64,000 bases of DNA from the NCBI GenBank assembly GCA_947184155.2, contig CAMXCT020001990.1:241001-305000 (forward strand), in the 5' to 3' direction. Under the pieces are notes generated by a model. The model was not told the origin of the DNA, ran no database searches, and was given only the letters and a program-made list of their open reading frames with translations. This DNA is from Cladocopium goreaui (Eukaryota; Sar; Dinophyceae; Suessiales; Symbiodiniaceae). The position numbers and the translations under genes are program-made. Shown in pieces: positions 1 through 10,722 of this stretch (position 1 is the first letter of the stretch; every line of letters starts with the position of its first letter).

Positions 1-185
1 CGCAGGTTGGACTGCTGACGGTCGACGAGGTACGGAGATCGTTCCTGGAATTGCGGCTGGGGCTGCTACCGGAGTTGCTGGAGGAGCATGTGGTGTCAAT
101 GCCAGTCTTACTGCTGGCTTCGCCGGTGCTTTCGGTGGCCGAGGTGGAGTCGGGTCCACGTTGCCGGCCACAAAGTAAACATTAT
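1..185. other. GC-rich, coding-like fragment cut by window edge
   Basis: The first 180 bases are much more GC-rich than what follows and stay open in a plus-strand frame (from base 3, with VDEVRRSFLELRLGLLPEL) and in minus-strand Pro/Ala- or Ser/Thr-rich frames. This may be the end of an exon reaching in from outside the window. The strand cannot be decided and no family is recognised. Confidence 0.25.
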
Positions 186-1164
186 ACACCGGAGTCGACA
201 TGGCTCAGAAATCTAGAGAAAGGAAAATGGAAAATGTGTTGTCTAATATGACAACTTGTTAACTGTACAAGGATTGATCAGTTAGACAACTAACAAGTGA
301 TAACGTATTGTTGCTTGCTCAACTGTACACCAAAAGGCATTCATGTGTACAAACACAATTCATCCATTTGGAATTCAATGCTGAGGCTTCAAGTGTGGAA
401 TTCAGAAAATTCATCTTATTGGTGACTATCAGTCGCCAAAATTGTCAAAAGTCAAATTCAAGTTCAAACTCAGTGGATTCAAGCTATTTTTGCCGGATAG
501 CATACCGGGATCTATTCTCTCAAATGCACGCTTTGTGTCAGAGACACACGTTCAATCATTGCAATGAGCCACCGTGGCTGAATTCAAGAGTCAAATTCAC
601 TTGTGGATTCTCGCACCCCCAGGGGAGATACGACGCCTGGAATTCCAGGATCACGACCGGACTTTGACAGATCCCACGGCCGAAATACACACTTGCGAAG
701 TCATGAAAGACGGTCTCTTTTCATGAATGCAAAGTCTGATTACCTCATGGTAGATTGAAGGCATCACTCGGCCATACCGAGTTAAAAAGGCCAAGCTTAT
801 CCGTTGACATTTGAATGTCAGGTTGTTTAAAAGAGAAACCAATACGACTCAATCAAACGTGATCATGAAATGACTGAATGACGGCATGCAGGTTCTTGGG
901 TTAGCCTGATCCCATAAAGTACTAACAGATACGAATATGACCACCAGCTATGACCCCAACATATTGGGTATGTCATCCAGGTGCATCATGCAGGTACGTT
1001 TTCACAACCTAAGGTGAATGTCTTCATTGGCACAAGACTCACCAAAGGTCCTTGTGCCCCCTGCTATGAATTAAAACGCAACGGTATCCAAAATTTATGG
1101 TGGAAAGCAGTTGAAAACTAGTTGGTTGGAATCAGTCGCAAGAAAGTGAGGAACTCTTTGGTAC
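186..1164. other. no gene seen
   Basis: This stretch is AT-rich with scattered GAATTCA-like motifs and no frame that looks coding on either strand. The open frame at 308-667 lacks splice signals and has unconvincing composition. I see nothing to annotate. Confidence 0.4.
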
Positions 1165-1640
1165 AGAGCTTGACACACACACATATATATATATATCATA
1201 CTATATTGTTGTAATATAAATAAATATATATAATATGAAATTTAATAATATGATAATCAAATTATGTTATGTTATGTTACAGTATGTTACGTTATATTTT
1301 GAAATATTTTATGTTGAATAATATAATATTATATTTTATAATATTATACAATATTATTTGAAATTATAATATTATTTTATGAAATCATATTTAGTGTTTC
1401 ATTGTATGACATTACATGTCTTTTTAGTGATGTTATATGATATTTTACCAGACTATATTACATTATATTGTATCAAGGTTTACTGAGTTAAAATATATAA
1501 CATATTTTACAACATTATATTAAAAGAAAACATGGGTTTAAAATAATATAATATCTTTTAATATTACAATGTATTATTTCATTTTATGTTGCAGTATAAT
1601 ATTTTAAAGTAAAACTATATACGCATATAACTCCAATAGA
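1165..1640. repeat. AT-rich low-complexity block
   Basis: This is a long run of TATA/TAATAT/TTATGTTA-type sequence with very few G or C bases. It is the most AT-rich stretch in the first 8 kb. Similar but shorter blocks lie at 2,060-2,175, 8,470-8,574 and 10,775-10,910. Confidence 0.7.
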
Positions 1641-2634
1641 TTCTGATAATTTCAGGTAGGGATGCGAAAACCATCAGACACGTCTCATTCTCTGGCAATG
1701 GTATGCAGTGGTTCGATGTTAACCTTCACACTTCACATCTCATTATTAGTGGACTAAGGATCAAACCCGCAAAACAAACATGTGGATTTGATATGATTTG
1801 ATATGATTTAATTGCTATACCCTCTGGTAAACTAACATAACTATGGAAAATCACCGTTTTCAATGGGAAAATCCACTATAAATTGTCATTTTCACTAGCT
1901 TTTTGTATGTTTACCAGAGTGTAAATCAAATATACCTATCAAACATGTGGATCATTTCAGGTTCACCAAACATGGAATGTCTACACCATTTCTGGGGCCC
2001 TAGCAGTTGAAACCGTGTCAGCTTCGGGTTCTTTCTTTCTGTACCCTTGACTTTTGCACATGTGTATATATATATATAGTTATGTATATATATATATATT
2101 ACAATGCAGTAATGATGATTGTTACTATCATTATTGGTATTATCATTTACCTATATATATATATATTATATTATGAATATGATTGAAAATGCAATGGCAT
2201 TTGCAATGTAGCAAACATAAAAGATCCGAAACGATCAATCCCATGGAGTGGCATTTCAGTTTGAGCATAGATGCCATGCAAGTTCTTGATCGAAGGCTAG
2301 ATTGATGCTCCCATTTTGGCCAAGGCATTATTCGGTAAATATGCTATGATGAATACCCATACCATCGCGGGAATTCATCCACTCAAATCCCTTAACATCA
2401 CTCGATTTTTCAACCATGGCACCAATACATCCGCAGCAAAACCTCGAAAATCAGCAGGGATGTGAAGCCTAATTCGAGGAAGGGCCAGCCGGGCCAATTC
2501 TCGTAGCCGGGATCCGACTGGAAACCTGAGCGAAGCCAGGAACCATATATACTATATACATCTATATACCTTATGTTGGACATTGTGGCCTGTGTCTGTT
2601 CGGGGCTCCCTGGGCCTCAAAAACGAAGAAACCT

Positions 2635-2765
2635 ATAAAAAACTATGGTTTCTTGAAAATCAATGAAATGCAAAAACTAGCAAAAATTGCTGGTTTCTTG
2701 ATTTTCAATGAAACGCAAAAACTGCAAAAAAACAACGTTTTTTGCAAATTTACAAAATGCGGAAA
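2635..2765. repeat. GCAAAA-rich degenerate repeat
   Basis: Degenerate units carry GCAAAAACTAGCAAAAAT together with TGGTTTCTTGATTTTCAATGA-like segments. The same GCAAAA(A)CTAGCAAAA core occurs near 27,403 and 51,813, so this appears to be a dispersed repeat family. The rest of 1,641-3,161 holds no supported gene. Confidence 0.45.
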
Positions 2766-3161
2766 ATCGACGATCTACAATCTCATCATCTTAAAGATAT
2801 CACTTCCCACCTGAGTCATTTTTTCCGCCAGCCATCTTCGAAAGTTCAGAGTGCAAGGTGCAAAGCACTCACGCAACAACATGTGAATTAAATGGAACAG
2901 AATGCTCTGAATGCATTTTTTAACTTGGCAGTTTGGCAGGACTGTAAACCGGCCACCATCTTTAATTCGTGATGCCATCTTGCACAGCATCTTTTCGTCA
3001 GAGCCGGTGCTCAGAAGTGGAAGCAATTCACAACACACGCGTGTCACATGGCATTTCCCGTCATGTCACTATCATGTCACTGGCACATGTTACGTGAGCC
3101 ACAGTCACATTGCATTACGTTAATATTGCATGTGATGTTCGCTTCAGATTATTGAGTTCTT

Positions 3162-3499
3162 TCAAATCTTTCTTTTTTTGGGAGACTGCTGCTTGGCAAA
3201 ATGCTCAAGCTTCAACTGTTGCCCTTTGGGCACATATCCACTGGCAGCAGGGCGCTTCATGTTTGAAACATTTCCCTTGGCACCATCTTGAAGCTTCTGC
3301 TTCTGCTGACTGTGAGCCTTTGGCTTCGCCGGCTTTGTAAACAGTTTGTCATACTGACTGGAATCATCTTCAGTCGTTACAATCCGCTTTGGACCCACAA
3401 AAACATTCATGCGCAGCTCATACTTCGGTCTGGAGCGGGACCGCGATTTGGATCTTATCCTCCTCGATGGGCCCACGTCTTTCACCCTCCAATCGCAAC
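3162..3499 (-). CDS. Gene A terminal exon: basic tail with PIP-box-like motif
   Basis: It continues in phase (LLA-SCDWRVKDVG) into a Ser/Arg/Lys-rich tail ending in a stop. Near the end, QQLKLEHFA matches the Q-x-x-L-x-x-F part of a PCNA-interacting box, although the second aromatic is Ala. KKRKI follows, a likely nuclear localisation signal. DNMT1-type enzymes also use a PCNA-binding box; a similar role here is inference. Confidence 0.7.
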
Positions 3500-6400
3500 C
3501 TTAGTTTTGGCGACGCTAAGCTAAAGTAGTGAGTGGCAGTGGTAGTGAGTGGTGTACCGTGCACCATGCTGATAGTTAAGTTAAGTTATAGTTATAGAGT
3601 GTCGGCTTGAGATATGCTGGATTCTGGGTCAGAGTCATAGTCGTTATTGCATAATCCTCATTGTCAATAATGAATCAGCAAAACAATAAATAATAAATCA
3701 TCATCATCATCATGAATCATCATGGAATCACCATCGAATCGAATCATGAATCATATTAATCATATCATCATATCATCATGTAATGTGTCATGAGCCATGA
3801 ATCGTCAATGTGAACTCACCTACTCCTACACCACCCTCGACCCTAGCAGCCGAAGTTGCCAAAATTAGCCAAAGACACTTGCCAGCAACACTGCTAACAT
3901 AGATCCGGCAACATTGATCGAAATCGTGTTGCCTGCCATGGAATTGAGAGCACGGTCCTTACAGGATTGCTGACAGAGGCAGTCCCTGAAACTGAAACAC
4001 TGTACATGAAGGAACACATACATACAAACTCCAAATCCAGGTCCAAGTCCAAGAATCAGGAACTTCTGGGATGACAATCTCATGGTCAGCTGATGTCATG
4101 ACAGAGCCACTGACATTCAAGTTGTCAGGAAACCCTTGACCACGAAGTAATTCACATCCAAGGATGACTCCTGAGCGCAGCTGTAGAAATTTCAAGGGGA
4201 GAAAACGCAAAGCCACAAAGCAATCCAGGTTCTAAATGGTATACGGTATACGGTATACGGTATAAATATTGACTCTTTGTGCCCTGTGCCCTGGCCACTC
4301 CAGCAGTGCAATGGCTAAGCCTAAGCCCAAGCCACTTTTTTTGGAAGTGTGCCACATGCGATGTCCGCGAAGGAGACAAGGCAGTCTCTCTGAATGAGAG
4401 GCTGACTTCCAGTTCGAAAAGCAAATGGAATTCGTCAAATCCCAAATGTAACCTTGGCTTTGGCCCTGCCCCTTGGCCAAGGTCTCTGCTGCCTCATTCT
4501 TGCTCTTCAAATCCAACCTTGCAAATGCCAGCCCGGATAGATTCAACTCTGATTCTCTCATATTAGATGTTGACAATGAGTCAGTCAGTCAGTTGACAGT
4601 TGGTGTTAAGTTAGAGTTAGAGTTAGGGGCTTCCTTAGATGAGATGAGATCAGTGGGTTAATTCAGATTCCAGATATTTAGATTTTGATTCAGATTTGAT
4701 TTGATTCGGTTGTGAAACGCGCTCGAAGCTTTTGTCATGTCATGGTCCCAGCCATGTCATGTCACTGTCAGAGTATATATGTCACTGCAACTGCAACTGA
4801 ACTGCTGAACTGCTGAACTGCTGAGCAAGTTTCATCCATTGGTGTAGATACAACAGGTCTTGTTCCCTTGGCGGCAGCGTCTTGCTCCATGCTGAAGAGT
4901 ATTGGTCAAATAGTTCAGGGCCAGTGGGAACCTCCGTCACGCGGGCACAGAACCAGCTGAGCAGCTAATAGAAAATGAAATGTGCTGATATTCTGACACT
5001 GATTCTGAACTTGTGAATGCTGAAACAAAAGAGCCAAGCCAAGCCATGCCCAGCATGAACAAAGACAAAGCCATGAATGAATCTAGATTCACATATGTTT
5101 CATTGATTTGAATAGATTGCTACTTATAACTTATTACTTATTAATAACTTACTTATTAACTTATATCTAGTCTATATGTTTTAAAACTTCTTTAGTTGTA
5201 ACTTAAACTTAAACTTAAAGCAAAGAACAGAACTTGGAATTTGATTTGATCATGAATCGGAATCATGGAAAGACATGCGGCATACCCCAGCCTGCACTTG
5301 GAATCTTTCGGCAAGTTGTTTCCTTGCCACCTGGTGTTGCTCATGTCCTGTTGGCCATGTGCTGCCATGTGTCAGGGACTCCTTGACTTCATCTGGCGTA
5401 AGTTCCCTGGCCTTCAACTTATCCAGCAAGGCAGCTACTCTGGGATCACTTTCAGAAAGCATCAAATCTCCGAAAGCTGGTGTCTGGCCGATGAGCTCCG
5501 AAGAGATTTCCTGGCAAATTGGTCGAGCATTTCAATGGCAGCGACAGGGTGCACTAAATTGAAGTCAATGTACAAATGATCACTGTCAATGACTCAATGA
5601 CTGTCTATGTCAATGTCAATATCTGATCTGACCTGGGACCTGACATTTTGTCTGCTGTCTGCGGTCTGCCTTTCAAATATAGAGCTGCGAATTTAATAGA
5701 GTAATATAGATGGTCTCGGTATCATAGAGTAGTCATTGCGGAATCACATAAGTCAGGTCAGTCCAGTCCAGTAAATTGAACTTCATTAAAAAATTAAGCC
5801 TATAATATAACTTATATAACTAAACTGTAACTTGTCACGTCCTGTCAACTGTCACGTCATGTCAAGTCATAAAGTATGCTGCTGATGTCTGACTCATACA
5901 TTACCATACCGGACCATGTGAGCGTGTGGCACCTGCCTCCAACCACACCTTCCATGTCTCAGGGCCGTGGATGATGTGGCATTGGCCCGGGTCCACGGCC
6001 AAGACGTAAAGTCGTGTGCGACTTTGCGGCAACCCGAAGCTAGCGCTGTTGGCAAAAAATGCCTGGGTGACGTAATCCATTTCCTGAAGAGCTGCGGTGA
6101 CGATCTGCTCAGTCTCCTTTTTTTGAACGTTCTCGATCATGACCAGGGCCTCTCAGTCTTGGCTTGGACAGATTTGCAATCTGACAGTTGACAGTTGACA
6201 CTGTTGACATTAACATTGAAATTTGCATTGACAGTCTAACAGTGTGACAGTCGTGATAGATAGAATGTCATGTCATGTCGGCTTGACTCTACTCAATCAT
6301 CAATCCCACAGCAATCACAGCCAACAACCAAACCCTAAGGCCCTAAATCAACTTTAACTTTGGATTAATTTCAGAACACCCACTGCAGCTGAACAGACTT

Positions 6401-8175
6401 GAGACTCAGACTCAATGATTCAAATGTGAATTTCAGATTTCTGAGGCAGGTTCAGGTCTCTTCTGTTTCACATAGTCCAAACTTTTCTGAAGCGTCTTGG
6501 AGCTCATTCCTGACCTGGGTCCATTGTAGTTTAGGGTGGCTTAAAAATAGAAAAATTGCGAAGAACACAAGAGCCAGAGTCAAATCAGAATCAGGACTTT
6601 GTTTTATCATGTTTTACTGTTTTATCTCTCAATTCCACAATCAATGAATTTGCTGAGTCCAACACGAATCGGTAATGTTGAGGTCTAGTTTTTTGGGCGC
6701 AGTGTTCATAGAGCTCAGGTCCTGCTAAGGATGCAGTCAGTGAAGCCTGCAAGTGCAGAGCAACAGCTGCAGAAGCACCAGCAGCGTTTCAAGTTGCAAG
6801 TAACAAAAAACCGGGTCCTGACACTCGAATCCACCTGTGTACACCTTCACAGATGGAACTGGCTTACGCTCACTCGTGATCCAGTCCTTCCCACCTCGTA
6901 GGTTGTCCCTTTCCTGAGTCTGAAGCTTGGAGAGGCACTGAGTGCATGGTGTGACAACGACTGAGTAGTGAGTGCAGTGAGTACTAAGTACTAGTAAGAC
7001 CAGTAATGATTGTCAGTCGATGATTTAATAATATGATATATGACACGAATACGAATACGCATACGGCATACACATACGCACAAGGAAAACCCAACCCCGA
7101 TCCGAATCCAGTCTTAAGTCAGGAGGCTAGAAGATCATCGAAAATTACTTTGGGGCAGGGATTGCTGTTCAACATCAGCATCTGCTTCTGGTATCTTCCA
7201 CTTGGGTCAGGAGCTTCAGACGCAAATGAATACTCCAAAGAAATTGTCTTCCCACAGTGTGCCTTCACAGACCCGGCCAAACCAATGACTTGACAACATT
7301 CAAGAGTCTAGAGTTTACATTCAAGAGTCTAGTCCAGTCTAGAGTCTAGAGTTTAGACTAGACAACAGAGTCTAGACAGTCTAGAGTCCAGAGTGCAAGG
7401 TGCAAAGCGCAATGTATCAAAACTAACACTAACAGCATCAACAACTCCAATTTCTGCCTGGATTGCATCCACCACTGACCGCAATCCATGAAAGGGAGCA
7501 TCAAGGCCAGAGCAATCTGATCCATACTCCAGCGTGGAGGAAATTGTTCGCTGGCGCAAATGATGTCCAAGCACCTTGATGACAGCGTCCACCCACGTTG
7601 CCTGTCCAGATGGATGAATGATGAATGATGAATAATTCTGAATAAGTATAAGTTAAAGTTTAAGTTATAAGTTATAAGTTATAAGTTATAAGTAGTTCTA
7701 AGTATCGTATCAGTTTACAACATATGACACTGACAGTGTGATGACAATGCAGTCACTGAGCAGCAGCCACATTTTTTCGGCACAGGCGACAGCTGTCGAG
7801 TCAATGAATCCTTTTGCGGCTTTTGCGTTTCTGTCTCAGCATCTGCCCACAACATGGGCAAGGCCCCAAATCGATGCAGCCTTGACAGGGTATGTCAGTG
7901 CCACTGCTACCCATTGCAGATTCAACACTGCTCGCAGAAGTTACATTCTTTTCAGCTTCAGGCTCGGGCTGCGGCTCTGGAGGAGACACTGGTGTCATTG
8001 GAGGAGTTGATCTAGGAGATGGTCTTGGAAGAGATGGCGAACTCAATGGGAATCCCAGCTCATCTGGCTCGGATGTGATCGTCTCTGAGTCATCTGCAGC
8101 TGTATGACCAGTATCAGTATCCTGATCCTTCTTCTCAGCCTTCTCCAAATGATCCACGCCATTGCCATCACTCAT
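3162..8175 (-). CDS. Gene A: cytosine-5 DNA methyltransferase-like protein, about 12 exons
   Basis: The predicted protein (about 640 residues) has the ordered motifs of a C5-cytosine DNA methyltransferase, which methylates cytosine using S-adenosylmethionine. They are: a motif I-like segment (YGSDCSGLDAPF, exon 7,434-7,601); a following TISLEYSFASE/VIF segment; a GGFECQD segment that could hold the catalytic Cys of motif IV; LVMIENV (motif VI); FGLPQSRTRLYVLA (motif VIII); ELLRGQGFPD and AGNTISINV (motif X region). The N-terminus is Pro/Ser/acidic with a Cys cluster. The C-terminus is basic, with GQQLKLEHFA (PIP-box-like) followed by KKRK. The chosen start, ATG at 8,175, lies just after a TTTCAG that could accept a trans-spliced leader. 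No reverse transcriptase or integrase is adjacent, so this reads as a stand-alone gene. Codon phases agree at most junctions; the motif IV junction is unresolved. The family assignment is firm; activity is not proven. Confidence 0.82.
3879..3957 (-). CDS. Gene A exon: end of catalytic domain
   Basis: It encodes LNSMAGNTISINVAGSM, the GN(T/S)-type segment that closes C5 methyltransferase domains. It is 79 bases, from GTAAG/G to GCAA/GTGTC, in phase with both neighbours. Confidence 0.78.
4076..4170 (-). CDS. Gene A exon: motif X (ELLRGQGFPD)
   Basis: It encodes VILGCELLRGQGFPDNLN, a clear motif X-type QGFPD segment. It is 95 bases long, from CTCAG/G to GAGATT/GTCATC, with phases agreeing on both sides. 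Confidence 0.78.
4336..4517 (-). CDS. Gene A exon in the motif IX region
   Basis: It includes SASHSERLPCLLRGHRMWH, resembling the S..LPC segment before motif X. It runs from GCAAG/G to AAAAAAA/GTGGC, with phase 1 leading into the next exon (KKR-VILGCELL). Confidence 0.68.
5323..5510 (-). CDS. Gene A exon in the target-recognition region
   Basis: It starts EISSELIGQTPAFGD after TTTGCCAG/G and ends QHQVA(R). It has 188 bases, leaving phase 2, which matches the next exon. The donor appears to be AAG/GAAAC (GA type). It lies where the variable target-recognition domain is expected. Confidence 0.6.
5942..6149 (-). CDS. Gene A exon: motifs VI and VIII
   Basis: It begins ALVMIENVQKK (motif VI, catalytic Glu of ENV) and includes SFGLPQSRTRLYVLAVD (motif VIII, QxRxR). 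This is the strongest evidence for the family. The exon starts after GAGAG/G. Its end is at 5,942 (GAG/GC donor) or 5,951 (AAG/GT donor), both phase 0. Confidence 0.85.
6454..6514 (-). CDS. Gene A exon between motifs IV and VI
   Basis: It encodes SGMSSKTLQKSLDYVKQKRP, matching the helix that precedes motif VI in C5 methyltransferases. The donor appears to be CCT/GAACC (GA type) in phase 0, giving KRP-ALVMIENV across the junction. The 5' end could instead lie at 6,509. Confidence 0.65.
6812..6913 (-). CDS. Gene A exon: candidate motif IV (GGFECQD)
   Basis: It follows CAG/GAAAGG and reads ERDNLRGGKDW to KVYTGGFECQDP. The spacing of Gly-Phe-x-Cys fits the catalytic Cys loop, with Glu where most enzymes have Pro. 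The 3' end is uncertain: an ending after CCG leaves a phase that does not join the next exon. Ending at ACAG/GTGGA plus a 25-base mini-exon (6,722-6,746, FTDCILS) would restore phase but remove this Cys. Confidence 0.5.
7140..7262 (-). CDS. Gene A exon: methyltransferase motif II/III region
   Basis: It encodes CGKTISLEYSFASE and then MLMLNSNPCPKVIF, in the order expected after motif I. It has 41 codons and is phase 0 at both ends. The acceptor is GAAG/G and the donor appears to be TTC/GATG, a GA type. Confidence 0.68.
7434..7601 (-). CDS. Gene A exon: methyltransferase motif I
   Basis: The exon starts ATWVDAVIKVLGHH and includes TLEYGSDCSGLDAPFHGL, which fits the cofactor-binding start of a C5 methyltransferase fold. 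It is phase 0 at both ends, 56 codons, preceded by GACAG and followed by GTTAGT. Confidence 0.75.
7762..7792 (-). CDS. Gene A candidate mini-exon (CxxC)
   Basis: This 31-base exon fits phase 2 to phase 0, after GACAG and before a GC donor, and adds CRLCRKN. Together with exon 1 it would complete a CxxC/CxCC/CxxC cluster, possibly zinc-binding. It rests on phase agreement only and could be spurious. Confidence 0.3.
7811..8175 (-). CDS. Gene A exon 1 (N-terminal, Cys cluster)
   Basis: The exon starts MSDGNGVDHLEKAEKK, continues through a Pro/Ser/acidic stretch, and ends with CQGC, CPCC and a KRKSRK basic run. The likely 5' splice site is AAAAG/GATTC (GA type), leaving phase 2. The frame is also open upstream to 8,229, so this could instead be an internal exon joined to gene B. 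Confidence 0.6.
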
Positions 8176-8574
8176 GGCTCTGAAATATTTGGAAATTCTC
8201 CTACCACTGTACTGCAGTTGTGTCACCATGACCCCTAAGTTAAGTGGCTGCCTCTGGCTAGGCTAGTGCAGTTGGTTTACAGTCTTATCTTATGTTTGTG
8301 CGCTCACTCCTGCTGACTGTCAGACCAGACTGTTGACTGAGAGCAGTTACCAAAACATTGACATAAAGCCTCAAACCTGCAGTAGGAGTCGGAGGAGTAG
8401 ATGGATGCTATATTACATGACATTACCATTCAAATTCAACAAGTTAACTTGAACCTACATCATACATCTAAATAATTAATAAATTATTATATATATACAT
8501 TATAATAATAAATATTTAATATTTATATAAAAATAAATATATAATATATAAAATATAATTATAATATATATATT
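8176..8574. other. spacer, AT-rich toward 8,574
   Basis: No gene is seen here. The last 100 bases are almost pure TATA/AATAT sequence and directly abut the inverted-repeat element. The TTTCAG just 5' of the gene A ATG could be the trans-splice acceptor. Confidence 0.4.
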
Positions 8575-8683
8575 GGGGGGGCCGTAACACAACTAATGAA
8601 GGCCCTTCTTTACGACTTACACGCTAAGGTTCCAGCACATTTTTTCCACAGTCCACCCGCTCCCCCAGACGTACGTTTTCCAC

Positions 8684-9140
8684 AACATTTTTTCTTGAAA
8701 AGCAATGTTTTCCACACCATTTTGCCCTTGAAAAGCAAGGTTTTCCACACCATTTTGCCCTTGAAAAGCAATGTTTTCCACACCATTTTGCCCTTGAAAA
8801 GCAATATTTTCCACACCGTTTTGCCATTGAAAAGCGGTGTTTTCCACACCGCTTTGCCCTTGAAAAGCAATGTTTTCCACACCATTTTGCCCATGCCAAG
8901 CAATGTTTTCCACACCATTTTGCCCTTGAAAAGCAATGTTTTCCACACCGTTTTGCCCTTGAAAAGCAATGTTTTCCACACCGTTTTGCCCTTGAAAAGC
9001 AATGTTTTCCACACCGTTTTGCCCTTGAAAAGCAATGTTTTCCACACCGTTTTGCCATTGAAAAGCGGTGTTTTCCACACCGCTTTGCCCTTGAAAAGCA
9101 AGGTTTTCCACACCGTTTTGCCCTTGAAAAAGCAATGTCA
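8684..9140 (+). repeat. 33-bp minisatellite with TTTTCCACA core
   Basis: There are about 13 tandem units of 33 bases, each containing TTTTCCACACC, TTTTGCCCTTGAAAA and GCAATG, with diverged copies continuing to about 9,260. Two units sharing GCGGTGTTTTCC recur seven units apart, suggesting a higher-order duplication. The unit length is divisible by three, so all frames stay open; this is not a gene. Confidence 0.88.
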
Positions 9141-9276
9141 CACCATCTTCCCTTTCAAACACCAAGTTTTCCACACTATTTTCCTTTCAAAAGCAATGTT
9201 TTCCACATCATTTTCCGTTCAAAAACCATGTTTTCCACATCATTTTGCCTTCCAAAAGCAATGTTTTCCACACTTG

Positions 9277-9572
9277 CGGAAACTTTTGCGGAAACTTGTG
9301 CAGAAACTTTTGCGGAAACATGCGCGGAAACTTTTGCGGAAACTTTTGCGGAAGCTTTTGCGGAAACTTTTGCGGAAACTTTTGCGGAAACTTTTGCGGA
9401 AACTTTTGCGGAAACTTTTGCGGAAACTTGCGCGGAAACTTTTGCGGAAACTTTTGCGGAAACTTTTGCGGAAACTTTTGCGGAAACTTTTGCGGAAACT
9501 TTTGCGGAAACTTTGCGGAAACTTTTGCGGAAACTTTTGCGGAAACATTGCGGAAACTTTGCGGAAACATGG
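9277..9572 (+). repeat. 12-bp minisatellite CTTTTGCGGAAA
   Basis: There are about 24 copies of a 12-base unit, CTTTTGCGGAAA, with a few variants (TGCGCGGAAA, one short copy near 9,511). Several frames stay open through the array only because the unit is a multiple of three. Confidence 0.9.
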
Positions 9573-9649
9573 TTGGAACATTGTGGAAACCTATGAAATT
9601 AGTTGTTGATTTTCAGTCAACTCTTTACGGAGCCATTTTTTCCACATGT

Positions 9650-9900
9650 TTTCCACAGTCAAAGGGCTTAATTTTCCACAATCGAAAGCTTATTTTTCCA
9701 CAATTAAGAGCCCGATTCTCCACAATTAAGAGCCCGATTTTCCACAATCAAGAGCCCGATTTTCCACAATTACTGTAGAGCCCGATTTTCCACAATCAAG
9801 AGCCCGATTTTCCACAAGTAAGAACCTAACTTTCAACAATGAAGAGCTTGGTTTTCCACAATGGAGAATTTGATTTTCCACAATCAAAGCCTAATTACAC
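9650..9900 (+). repeat. about 22-bp repeat with TTTTCCACAAT core
   Basis: Roughly nine units read (A)GAGCCCGATTTTCCACAAT with a short variable joint. They keep the TTTTCCACA core of the left arm of the element. Confidence 0.78.
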
Positions 9901-10079
9901 AATGTAGGTTTACTTTTTCCAGTATGGTTTCCAGTTGTTTCTTAAAATTCAATTTGTCCACAAGCTACGGAAGTTCTGCTGTTTCTACACGCTTCAACGG
10001 TTTTCCAATCCCAAAATCAGATCATTGTTTGTCCATTCCCAGTGGCCAATGGCGCTTTTGTGGAAACTTGACCCTTTAA

Positions 10080-10722
10080 GTACGAAAACAATCTCTTTTA
10101 AAATTGAAAAATCGACACAAAAAGTGGAAAATGAACCCTCGTAACGTGGAAAATGGACCCCTTAAAGTGTGAAAACAAGCGCTTGTAAATGCGAAAAATC
10201 GGCCCTGGAAATGTGAAAATGAATCGTGGAATTAACATTTGAAATGTGGAAAATGCGGCCTCGGAAACGTGCAGCATGAACCTTTGAAATGTGGAAAATG
10301 GACCCCTTAAAGTGTGGAAAAATGCCCTTTAAACGTGGAAACTCGGCCTTGGAAATGTGGAAAATGAACCTTTGAAATGTGGAAAATGAACCTTTGAAAT
10401 GTGGAAAATGGACCCCTTAAAGTGTGGAAAAATTGCCCTTTAAACGTGGAAACTCGGCCTTGGAAATGTGGAAAATGAACTTTTGAAATGTGGAAAATGA
10501 ACCTTTGAAATGTGGAAAATGGACCCCTTAAAGTGTGGAAAAATTGCCTTTTAAACGTGGAAACTCGGCCTTGGAAATGTGGAAAATGAACGTTTGAAAT
10601 GTGGAAAATGAACTTTGAAATGTGGAAAATGGACCCCTTAAAGTGTGGAAAAATTGCCTTTTAAACGTGGAAACTCGGCCTTGGAAATGTGGAAAATGAA
10701 CCCTTGAAATGTGGAAAAAACG
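10080..10722 (+). repeat. 110-bp higher-order array with TGTGGAAAA core
   Basis: The sequence GGACCCCTTAAAGTGTGG starts near 10,155, 10,300, 10,410, 10,521 and 10,631, giving a higher-order period of about 110 bases (first spacing 145). Each block is built of 21-22-base subunits ending in TGTGGAAAATGAACCTTTGA-like sequence. The core is the reverse complement of that in the left arm. Confidence 0.85.

Noticed and set aside
8596-9609. 337-residue open frame and its antisense frames in the minisatellite
   Set aside because: Unit lengths (33 and 12 bases) are multiples of three, so several frames on both strands stay open. The peptides are simple repeats with no start or splice logic.
8684-10722. 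TTTTCCACA as bacterial DnaA boxes / a replication origin
   Set aside because: The core fits a relaxed DnaA-box consensus, but it is part of tandem arrays in what appears to be a eukaryotic nuclear region with no bacterial or plastid genes.
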